A stretch of DNA of 39,587 nt from an uncultured Oceanospirillaceae bacterium (lineage in GTDB: Bacteria > Pseudomonadota > Gammaproteobacteria > Pseudomonadales > Balneatricaceae). Made by a program: the position numbers and the translations under genes. How positions within the stretch are numbered: the first letter of the stretch is position 1; the number at the start of each line of letters is the position of its first letter. The notes below the pieces were generated by a model. It was not told where the DNA came from. It made no database searches and worked only from the letters and a program-made list of their open reading frames with translations. Location: NCBI GenBank assembly GCA_937138495.1, contig CAKZPE010000067.1, forward strand, positions 1-39,587, given 5' to 3'. Positions 33,121 through 39,587 of this stretch are shown here, one piece after another.

Positions 33121-34419
33121 TTAAGCTGCGCTGGCTATAGCGTTTCGCAGGCGTTGTGCAACTTCTTGTAACTCTTCAACGGTAATAATCAGAGGAGGGG
33201 CCAGCGCAATTGTGTCGCCTACTACACGATAAAGCAGGCCTTGCTGTTCAGCCGCTTGTGCAACACGCTGGCCATGAGTACCGGATGATCCTTCATCAGG
33301 CACGAGATCTATGGCACCGATTAAACCCTTGCTACGTACACGGGCTACACCGGGTAGTTCGTCCAGACTTTTAAGTGCCTGTTCCAGGTGGACAGCTAAT
33401 GATTTAACCTGAGCGCAAACATCCATTTCTTCGTAGATTTTAAGTGTTTCGAGGGCGACAGCAGCAGCGACGGGGTGGCCACCATAGGTGATGCCGTGGC
33501 CGAATGTTTGCTTCTCATGTGAAAAATCTGCTATGACCTGGTAAATCTTATCACTGATCAGAGTGCAGGAGATTGGCATATAAGCACTGGATAACTGTTT
33601 GGCAATGGTCATTATGTCGGGCTTAATGTCGTACGCATCACAGCCAAACCACTCACCAGTACGGCCAAAGCCCGTAATAATTTCATCTGCTATGAGTAAA
33701 ATATCATGACGGTTTAGCACTTTTTGAATTTCAGCCCAATAGCCTTCCGGCGGCAGAATGGCCCCTCCGGAACCTATTATGGGTTCTCCGATAAAGGCAG
33801 CAATGGTTTCTGCACCTTCAAGTTGGATTTGCGCGTCTAGCAAACTGGCCAGCCGTTTGGAAAACTCGATTTCAGTTTCGCCAGGTTCTGCATCCAGAGC
33901 GTAATTTGGTCGGTGAGCGCGAATGACGAAGGCATCAGGTAGATCAAAACCGTCGTGGCAATAGTTCATCCCTGTTAAACCTGCGCTGAGTACGCCAGAG
34001 CCGTGATAGGCCGACTCCCTGGCAATTACACGTTTTTTCTCAGAACGTCCACGGGCATTGTTGTAGTACCAGACGATCTTTATCGCGAGATCAACAGCCT
34101 CAGAGCCGGAACAGCTAAAAAATGCCTTAGCTAAAGAATTCGGAGCTAAATCAACTACCTTATCAGCAAGTAGCTTGGCTGGTTCAACTGTGCGTCCCAT
34201 AAAACTGTGGTAATAAGGCAGTCTGTTCATCTGGTCAAATGCTGCCTGAGCCAGACGCTTATTACTAAAACCAAGGGAGGCACACCAAAGGCCAGATGCC
34301 GCGTCAATGTATGATTTACCATTTTCATCGATCACCTTAATTCCATCACCTTCAACCATTACGAGGGGAGGAATAGATTCAGCCCCTCGGGGGTCTGAAA
34401 AGGGGAAAAGAAGTCCCAT
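33121..34419 (-). CDS. Class III PLP-dependent aminotransferase (diamine/omega-amino acid type)
   Basis: 432 residues. PLP lysine Lys274 (DIMTIAKQLSSAYMP), Asp245 (LLIADEIITGFGRTG) and the phosphate loop FFSCSGSEAVDLAIK are present. The AKQLSSAYMPIS context is typical of the putrescine/taurine/beta-alanine--pyruvate group (SpuC-like). It would move the amino group from a diamine or omega-amino acid to pyruvate, giving an aldehyde for the neighbouring dehydrogenase. First gene of the minus-strand operon; divergent from the LysR regulator. Confidence 0.92.
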   Translation of the reverse strand: MGLLFPFSDPRGAESIPPLVMVEGDGIKVIDENGKSYIDAASGLWCASLGFSNKRLAQAAFDQMNRLPYYHSFMGRTVEPAKLLADKVVDLAPNSLAKAFFSCSGSEAVDLAIKIVWYYNNARGRSEKKRVIARESAYHGSGVLSAGLTGMNYCHDGFDLPDAFVIRAHRPNYALDAEPGETEIEFSKRLASLLDAQIQLEGAETIAAFIGEPIIGSGGAILPPEGYWAEIQKVLNRHDILLIADEIITGFGRTGEWFGCDAYDIKPDIMTIAKQLSSAYMPISCTLISDKIYQVIADFSHEKQTFGHGITYGGHPVAAAVALETLKIYEEMDVCAQVKSLAVHLEQALKSLDELPGVARVRSKGLIGAIDLVPDEGSSGTHGQRVAQAAEQQGLLYRVVGDTIALAPPLIITVEELQEVAQRLRNAIASAA

Positions 34420-34460
34420 AAGAGTAGCTCCGTAAAAATTATCAGGAAGCTAAAGATCTT

Positions 34461-34474
34461 ACTTCCCCGGAAGT
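34461..34474. promoter_or_regulatory. Inverted repeat ACTTCC-CC-GGAAGT in the divergent promoter
   Basis: 6-bp arms with a 2-bp spacer lie midway between the aminotransferase and lysR starts, with a further GGAAG at 34445-34449. Likely the binding site of the LysR regulator, controlling both directions. Confidence 0.55.
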
Positions 34475-34523
34475 TTATCAAATGATATAAAATCACTCAT
34501 AGACTAACTTTTAGGCATCTCAA

Positions 34524-35456
34524 ATGAAGCGTCGGTCCCCACCACTCAATACTCTGCGTGTATTTAAATCAGCTGCACGGCATGAAAGTTTTAAGAAAGC
34601 TTCAGATGAGCTGAACATCACACAGACTGCTGTCAGTAAACAAATTGCTAAATTGGAAGAACATTTAGGGTTACCTTTATTTATCCGGCATCACAGGTCG
34701 CTGGCATTAACCAAAGAAGGTCGGTTGATCGCGAAGGGGGTGTCACTTGGAATTGAATATATTGAGAAGACTCTGAGCTTGCTTGACCAACCAAAGCCTG
34801 AACGCATTACGATTCTGACCGATGTGGATTTTGCCAGGCTTTGGCTTTTTCCTATCCTGCCACGGTTTGAAGCACAGTTTCCTGACATTCAGATTACACT
34901 GGCAACCAAGAACTATACGCAACCGATAGATGAAAATGAGGAGTTTGACCTGGCTATTTCATGGGGGCGCGGAGCATGGAATGATATCTTTTTTGAACCT
35001 TTTCTGACCAATGATGTTTTTCCTATTTGTGCCCCCGACTTCTTCAACACGCTACCCCCGAGTCTCTCTGATGTGGGGGCTTTTGATCTGATTCATGATA
35101 GAAACACTCAGTGGTGGAGGGTATTCTTCGACCGTGCAGGGTTACATGATAAAGACGTAGAAGGTGGACGAATTTTCACTCAGACGTCTTTGTGCTTGGA
35201 AGCGGCCATGCGTAAAGATGGTATAGCAATAGGTGATGAAGTCAGCGCTTGTCATTATTTAAGGAACGGACAGCTTGTACTCCCGTTTACCGAGCGGATT
35301 CCTTCCCCTGATGCTTATTATCTGCTGTCAAAATTACAAACTGGATTGTCCCACGATCCAGTACATCTGTTTCGGGAATGGCTACTTAAAGAGGCCGGAA
35401 AACACCGCTTATGGTACTCCAGATTTTGGGGTAGCAAAGCAAGAAAGGTAACTTAA
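34524..35456 (+). CDS. LysR-family transcriptional regulator (GcvA-like)
   Basis: 310 residues. The N-terminal winged helix (LNTLRVFKSAARHESFKKASDELNITQTAVSKQIAKLEEHLGLPLFIRHHRSLALTKEG) is that of the GcvA/AmpR branch, followed by a periplasmic-binding-like effector domain. It diverges from the five-gene amine operon across a 104-bp gap that holds an inverted repeat, so it most likely activates that operon on sensing a pathway metabolite. Base composition matches the operon, so the two moved together. Confidence 0.93.
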   Translation: MKRRSPPLNTLRVFKSAARHESFKKASDELNITQTAVSKQIAKLEEHLGLPLFIRHHRSLALTKEGRLIAKGVSLGIEYIEKTLSLLDQPKPERITILTDVDFARLWLFPILPRFEAQFPDIQITLATKNYTQPIDENEEFDLAISWGRGAWNDIFFEPFLTNDVFPICAPDFFNTLPPSLSDVGAFDLIHDRNTQWWRVFFDRAGLHDKDVEGGRIFTQTSLCLEAAMRKDGIAIGDEVSACHYLRNGQLVLPFTERIPSPDAYYLLSKLQTGLSHDPVHLFREWLLKEAGKHRLWYSRFWGSKARKVT

Positions 35457-35471
35457 AGTATCCTTTTGCAC

Positions 35472-35488
35472 TTGTAAACCGGCCAGGT
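35472..35488 (+). repeat. 17-bp repeat TTGTAAACCGGCCAGGT, copy A (intergenic)
   Basis: Identical 17-mer at 37782-37798 within the 632-residue recombinase gene. Copy A continues into T's, so AAACC/GGTTT with the T-run could also serve as a weak terminator for lysR, 15 bp after its stop. Confidence 0.5.
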
Positions 35489-35892
35489 TTTTATTCGGGG
35501 GGCAGCTGCGATTAACCCCCTTAGAATTAGATAATCTTTGCTTTGATGTATTAAAGGCTGTCTATAGATTAGCAATCTTTATTTCACTGACAAGCCCTGT
35601 CAAACAGGCTAAGAGCAATCTTTCGATCGGGTTATTAATGAGATAAGCGACCACCTTAGTAGTCTAAACTTTACCTTTATACCTTAGTTTCTTCTTCCAT
35701 TTCCAGTGCATCATCAGCATCTGAATTGACCAGCATTTTGAAAGTCACCAAATCTACTATACGAATATTCATAATTAGGCCGCTAACTACCCACGAAGAA
35801 AAGTTGCCGCTGATGACAGCTAATGGCACAAAGCAGCGGTTCTTGACGGGTAGTCTTTGGTCATTAGCTAGCTGTCACTCAGGTGGCCGTTG

Positions 35893-35910
35893 TGTGCCAA
35901 AGGCGTACAT
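35893..35910 (+). repeat. Dispersed 18-bp motif, copy 3
   Basis: TGTGCCAAAGGCGTACAT, 16 of 18 identical to copy 1, embedded in a larger GTTGTGTG/CACACAAC inverted-repeat region. Confidence 0.5.
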
Positions 35911-36065
35911 CGCTAACTACGTTTTGGTTAGACTACTAACGACACACAACTGACATTAACGCTTAAATGTATTAGTTCAGGCCTAATCGGACAGCGATTG
36001 TCAGAATAAATCCTAATTTCTACATGTTATAAGTCAGAGCTGTTTCCTTATTGCGACTTCGATCA

Positions 36066-36644
36066 TCACTTAACACCTTTGATGGTGTAAGAGCGGAGCC
36101 TGGAGGTAAGAGAAGATACCTTATCGTTGAGCTCTACATTTTCTACCTGTAGATCATGATATTTTTTTCTTAGCCGCTTGTTTGGACCGTAGAACTCTGA
36201 CGCAAGTAACTCGCTGATAGCATCACTATAATTACGATCACGTTCTTCGGTATATAGCTTTTTGTATTTAGTGATTTCCGTTTGTAAATCAGTTTTCGAT
36301 TGCGGTTTTTGTGCTTTCTTTGGGTTCTGTTTTTTCCATAAAGAATTCAATTCTTGATTGAGCTCATCGATAAAAGAGCATAGCTTCTGAGTTCTTCTGG
36401 GAGTCAGATAGCTCCTGTCAACATCTATCTCTTTGGCAATTTGCGCTGGTACAAGTTTTCGTTCCTTTATACCGACTGATTCACCTGATTCAATTTTAGA
36501 TTTCAAGTCGTCAAACATCTTGAGAGTGACTTGATAGGCATCCTTAACTTTTGATGAAGAACCAGTAACCCATTGAGGGTGAGTAAAGTCATTTGATTCT
36601 ATGGTTTTAGACTTTTTAAAATTTGAAATGTTGAACTTAGTCAT
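36066..36644 (-). CDS. Third protein of the recombinase trio (TnpC/GmtX-like coiled coil)
   Basis: 192 residues, basic. A helix-turn-helix-like middle (VPAQIAKEIDVDRSYLTPRRTQKLCSFIDELNQELNSLW) precedes a long C-terminal coiled coil (about residues 117-185). This architecture, a small DNA-binding domain plus coiled coil, fits the accessory TnpC of Tn554-type elements and the GmtX member of gamma-mobile-trio modules. It overlaps the recombinase gene by 8 bp, so the two are translationally coupled. Presumed to help the recombinases bind or orient element ends; the specific name rests on gene order and size, not on a search. Confidence 0.6.
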   Translation of the reverse strand: MTKFNISNFKKSKTIESNDFTHPQWVTGSSSKVKDAYQVTLKMFDDLKSKIESGESVGIKERKLVPAQIAKEIDVDRSYLTPRRTQKLCSFIDELNQELNSLWKKQNPKKAQKPQSKTDLQTEITKYKKLYTEERDRNYSDAISELLASEFYGPNKRLRKKYHDLQVENVELNDKVSSLTSRLRSYTIKGVK

Positions 36645-38535
36645 AACGGAGACCTGTTAAATCGATGTTCAATTCTGAAAGCATTTGTTCACACATTGCA
36701 ATGATGCTTTCCGATGCTTCGCGTATTTCATCATTAGAGCATTCATCTAACAGGTGCTGATGGGATATACCAATTCTAACGATTTCTTCAGGTTCAGATC
36801 TTTTGGTAAGGTGGTGAGTGTCCATAGTGATTTGTAAATCTTTCTTATCCCAAGGGATTGAGTAACCAAACTCATGACCAATGATCTGGCATGTTTCGAT
36901 CGCTTCAAGTGCCAGATAGTCAGAAAGTTCGCTTGGTGATTGAAATACATGGTTATCTGAAATACGTTCTCGAATACGCTTAGCGATCGCAGCGAAAAAT
37001 TCAGGATCATCAGCACCGATTGACTCGACAAATTTTTTGAAAAAATCTGATTCTGTTGAACTTACAATAACATCATCTAACTTTCCTTCTATATAATTTT
37101 TAGTGAAATTACTGCCTGGACTATGTCCGAAATGCCTTCTGATATGATTTCGGACATCACCTGAAAAAACTTTTAATGAAATAGCTGCAAAAATATGTCG
37201 TAGCGAGTGAGGTGATGATGTCTTGGGGCATTCCGGGAACTGATCACGATTCAAGGTAACCCAATCTTTATATGCGCTTGTAATTCTTTTTGCTAGATCT
37301 TCTTTTGGGACTCTGTAGCGAGATTTGATTGTTTGGTCAGTAAAACTAGAACGTCCATATGTGAATGCGAAGGGTGATACATCAGAGTCCAGCGGGAGAT
37401 AGCTTAGAAAAGCTGCAATTTCGATGATTTGAAATGCGTTCTTTGAAATAGATCTTGATATAGGTATACCACGATTTGTTTTCTCAAGATTAGATGTGAA
37501 ATATATTACACCATGCTTTCTTTCGAAGTTGCTATACCTTACACTCGCTACTTCCGAAATCCTGATGCCCGATAGTGCTGTAAAAACAAACAATGCAGAA
37601 GCTTTTATTTTCTGTATTGGTCTGTATAAAGTTTTTGGCTTAAATTCATCTGATGGTGAGCCATCAGCATTTATTAAACCATGCTTAACAAATATATCAG
37701 CTAACCTTTGTAGATTTGATTTGTTTTCATTACATGCTGAGTCCAACAGCTTTGCTTTTTTGCAAGTTTGACTAAATTCAGTTGTAAACCGGCCAGGTCT
37801 AATAAATTTATCTGGGTCAACACGATACTCCGAACGTTGAAAGTTGAAGTAATCTGCTAGGAAGTTTGCAAGAGGAGCCTCTACAATGGAAATATGATGC
37901 TCAACAACTAGTAATGCAATATCCATGGAGAGATTATGCCATGTGCCTTCTTTTTCCCACTCATGATATTCAATGCCTGTAGCTTCTATATAGGGCTTAA
38001 TTAATGCTAGTTGACTTTTTAGCCTGGGGAGTTGGCAAGATATTCCGTCTGTGATAAGTCCTTCATCATGAAATTTAGCGCTTTTTGATAGTACACCTAG
38101 GTGGTTTTTTATTGTGCCGCTGCTCCATAATCCTCCGTCTGGCTTTTTTACAAGAAAAATTAATATTCTTCGAACATCTACTAATTCAAGTTGATCGAGT
38201 CTTTTTTCTATTCCAAAAATATTATCTACTGTATTGAGTAAAGACTTAATTAGGGCAATATGGTTTTTTATTGTCTTTTCTCTTGAATATAATACTCCTT
38301 CTGCGACATTACCTTTTCCGCAAACAGCTCTGATGAATTCTTTTGCAAAAATCTCTCTGTGCTTTTTTATGCCAGTGAAAGGCCAGTTAATAGTTACTTC
38401 TTTAAGGTTGACTTCATCAATGATAATCCATTTAGAGCAATGTATAGTATTCAAGGTTAATTTTTCATCTTTTATAAATGAGTCATCTATCATTTTTATA
38501 GTATGAGTTTCTATACCGTACTGAAAATTACTCAT
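36637..38535 (-). CDS. Tyrosine recombinase, 632 residues (TnpB/Gmt-type)
   Basis: Complete catalytic set: Arg325 (ALSGIRISEVASVRY), Lys352 (NLEKTNRG), His443 and Arg446 (SPHSLRHIFAA), His471 (RRHFGHSPGSNFT) and nucleophile Tyr481 (KNYIEG). The long N-terminal part (~300 residues) would be the arm and core-binding domains, and ~150 residues follow the tyrosine, as in the ~630-residue TnpB of Tn554. It cuts and joins DNA through a 3'-phosphotyrosine bond. The start overlaps the upstream gene by ATGA and the stop overlaps the next by 8 bp, a tightly coupled trio. Likely responsible, with its partner, for integrating the island. Confidence 0.88.
   Translation of the reverse strand: MSNFQYGIETHTIKMIDDSFIKDEKLTLNTIHCSKWIIIDEVNLKEVTINWPFTGIKKHREIFAKEFIRAVCGKGNVAEGVLYSREKTIKNHIALIKSLLNTVDNIFGIEKRLDQLELVDVRRILIFLVKKPDGGLWSSGTIKNHLGVLSKSAKFHDEGLITDGISCQLPRLKSQLALIKPYIEATGIEYHEWEKEGTWHNLSMDIALLVVEHHISIVEAPLANFLADYFNFQRSEYRVDPDKFIRPGRFTTEFSQTCKKAKLLDSACNENKSNLQRLADIFVKHGLINADGSPSDEFKPKTLYRPIQKIKASALFVFTALSGIRISEVASVRYSNFERKHGVIYFTSNLEKTNRGIPISRSISKNAFQIIEIAAFLSYLPLDSDVSPFAFTYGRSSFTDQTIKSRYRVPKEDLAKRITSAYKDWVTLNRDQFPECPKTSSPHSLRHIFAAISLKVFSGDVRNHIRRHFGHSPGSNFTKNYIEGKLDDVIVSSTESDFFKKFVESIGADDPEFFAAIAKRIRERISDNHVFQSPSELSDYLALEAIETCQIIGHEFGYSIPWDKKDLQITMDTHHLTKRSEPEEIVRIGISHQHLLDECSNDEIREASESIIAMCEQMLSELNIDLTGLRYD
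37782..37798 (+). repeat. 17-bp repeat TTGTAAACCGGCCAGGT, copy B (within the recombinase gene)
   Basis: Identical to 35472-35488. On the coding strand it encodes part of RPGRFTT in the recombinase. Confidence 0.5.
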
Positions 38536-39587
38536 AATAAATCCCTATATGGAAGTTTCAGCTCTTGAACTATATTATTTGCTAGTCTTATATGTTTGCG
38601 ATGAAATCTCTCTAAAAGGCTTTTTAGATAAATCTGGTGTGAAGTTGCTAATTTCAGATCAGCTTCCTTGCCAGCAGTTTTCAGCCGTTTTTTTGCTCTT
38701 TCTAAATGGCTTATGTAAGAAATTATTATTGCTGCAATCGTAGGATCTTGAATAATAAAAGTTGAAGAGTTATTTTTAATATCGTCTAATAGCCCTGTTC
38801 CTAGGCCTATTGATTTCGCTTTGTTTAGAACTTCATTTAACTCGGATGATCCCTCAAGAGTCCTAGTTGAAGTAGGTAGTAATCCTAGTTTTTCAATTAC
38901 GCGAGCTCTGTTGTAATCTGGTTCATCAGTAATAAGTTGTTTCATTTTTTTCGCTAACTCGTATAACTTATCTCCGACGTCAGCACCAAATCGATACATA
39001 TTGCAGTCAGGTTTTTTTGTAATGTCTGACCGGTCTATATAGATTTTTTGATGGGTTAAGTGACTGTGGGAAGCTGATTCCGCAGTTACATTTGGATCAT
39101 CACTAGACATATCTTCCATGATTGCACGGGTTTGAGCTATTAAATCTAATGATATTGGTTTGTTGCAAAGTTCTACTTCTACATCATAACTATGAAGTCT
39201 ATGCATAGATCTACTGTTTCTGTAACGAGTTGCTCCATCCACTGATTGCGTTAATATATCTAAGAAAGGTTTAGCTAATTCAACTTCGTCTAAGCATTTT
39301 TTGTACATAATGGAACCAGGCATTCCAAGAAGTAGAAGTGGTAAGCCAGTGTGTTGACCAATAGCGTTTCCTCTCATGTACAGCTTATTCATTTTACTGG
39401 GCATTAGGTAACCTGGTCTGTCGACTTTTCTGAAAAAATTTTTTTCATTCTTTCTCAGTAAATAGAAGTCATAATAAACATCAAAAAGTTCATCGACGCC
39501 TTTTTTGTATATTGGCGATACGAAGATTCTACCAGCTCTATTTTTAGGATATTTGATTTGTAGTTGCTTGGGAGATCCCTCAGAATC
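38532..39587 (-). CDS. First protein of the recombinase trio, C-terminal part (5' end outside window)
   Basis: The frame is open from the right edge, so 351 residues of a longer protein are visible; an internal ATG at 39404 is not the real start. Near residue 183 of the visible part is SHSHLTHQKIYIDRS, resembling the GHSSxxTTxxY block of tyrosine recombinases (Tyr codon near 39040). The expected upstream HxxR is not evident: HRLH stands at about the right place. So it is a recombinase-like partner, possibly degenerate or a divergent subfamily. The remaining ~165 residues are a helical tail. The ATGA overlap with the next gene couples them. Position matches TnpA of Tn554 or GmtY/GmtZ of GMT modules. 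Confidence 0.65.
   Translation of the reverse strand, partial: DSEGSPKQLQIKYPKNRAGRIFVSPIYKKGVDELFDVYYDFYLLRKNEKNFFRKVDRPGYLMPSKMNKLYMRGNAIGQHTGLPLLLLGMPGSIMYKKCLDEVELAKPFLDILTQSVDGATRYRNSRSMHRLHSYDVEVELCNKPISLDLIAQTRAIMEDMSSDDPNVTAESASHSHLTHQKIYIDRSDITKKPDCNMYRFGADVGDKLYELAKKMKQLITDEPDYNRARVIEKLGLLPTSTRTLEGSSELNEVLNKAKSIGLGTGLLDDIKNNSSTFIIQDPTIAAIIISYISHLERAKKRLKTAGKEADLKLATSHQIYLKSLLERFHRKHIRLANNIVQELKLPYRDLL

Larger units (their letters stand above)
35457..36065. other. 600-bp stretch without an intact gene; repeats and hairpins
   Basis: It separates the LysR gene from the recombinase trio. It holds a 17-bp sequence also present inside the recombinase gene (35472-35488), a GGGGG/CCCCC hairpin (35497-35502 with 35516-35520), and copy 3 of the dispersed 18-bp motif (35893-35910). 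It also has a GTTGTGTG/CACACAAC inverted repeat (35889-35896 with 35943-35950) and two copies of GCTAACTAC (near 35781 and 35912). A minus-strand frame from ~35870 to 35677 has no stop but also no convincing ribosome site and overlaps this repeat DNA, so I do not call it a gene. Confidence 0.5.
14270..39587. mobile_element. Genomic island, left end near 14,270, right end outside window
   Basis: Several signs agree. Composition shifts to AT-rich at ~14,270. A core gene is cut at that point. The cargo is accessory: copper and mercury genes, a catabolic operon, an IS relic and gene fragments. A three-gene recombinase module lies at the far end. The right border is not in the window. The 28.8-35.5 kb catabolic block is less AT-rich than the metal genes, so the island may be a mosaic of several acquisitions; whether all of it moved as one unit is inference. 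Confidence 0.6.

Noticed and set aside
35677..35870. Minus-strand frame ending ...ALEMEEETKV
   Set aside because: Protein-like in its last 30 codons, but it has no credible ribosome site and its upstream half reads through the repeat element around 35,780-35,870. Kept as a note, not called as a gene.
1..39587. CRISPR arrays, tRNA or rRNA genes
   Set aside because: No regularly spaced repeats of 24-40 bp with unique spacers were seen, and no T-loop-like GTTCRA sequence in a cloverleaf context was noticed on either strand; a tRNAscan run would settle this.

Overview
The window looks like a chromosomal segment of a marine gammaproteobacterium, most likely of the Oceanospirillales type. The evidence is the gene set (B12-dependent MetH, PanD, UmuDC, copper CopABRS), moderate GC content and gammaproteobacterial codon use. 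The genus cannot be fixed from sequence alone. There are two compartments. Bases 1 to about 14,270 are core-like and richer in GC. Bases from about 14,270 to the right edge are richer in AT and look like one composite genomic island whose right end lies outside the window.

Core part: the 3' end of katG (catalase-peroxidase); metH converging on it; panD behind a long, strongly folded leader; an SDR oxidoreductase/ABM monooxygenase pair; a divergent VOC protein; azoR; a flavodoxin-like protein; a 58-residue basic protein; an M50 site-2-type protease; a GST; umuDC under a LexA box; and a periplasmic solute-binding protein.

Island: the left junction cuts a chromosomal voltage-gated ion channel gene, leaving only its 3' quarter (14019 to about 14270). 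About 300 bp inside the island is an intact, AT-rich homologue of the same channel in the opposite orientation. Next come an XRE regulator with an operator over its own start region, an unrecognised small gene, an ABC-exporter membrane domain without its ATPase beside an IS3-family relic, and a copper locus (copA-copB-Met/His-rich protein-cytochrome c to the left; copR-copS-cytochrome c-PepSY protein to the right). A mercury-type cluster follows (merR-merC-GDCCVxC protein-CopZ-like chaperone, no merA). Then comes a five-gene catabolic operon (class III aminotransferase, N-carbamoylputrescine-amidase-like enzyme, aldehyde dehydrogenase, orphan betaine-type binding protein, second nitrilase-fold enzyme) with a divergent LysR regulator.

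The right end carries three translationally coupled genes: a partial recombinase-like protein, a 632-residue tyrosine recombinase with the full catalytic set, and a 192-residue coiled-coil protein. This layout resembles Tn554 tnpABC and the gamma-mobile-trio (GMT) modules. The trio is the best candidate for the machinery that moved the island, with metal resistance and amine catabolism as cargo and the intact channel gene possibly replacing the one broken on entry.
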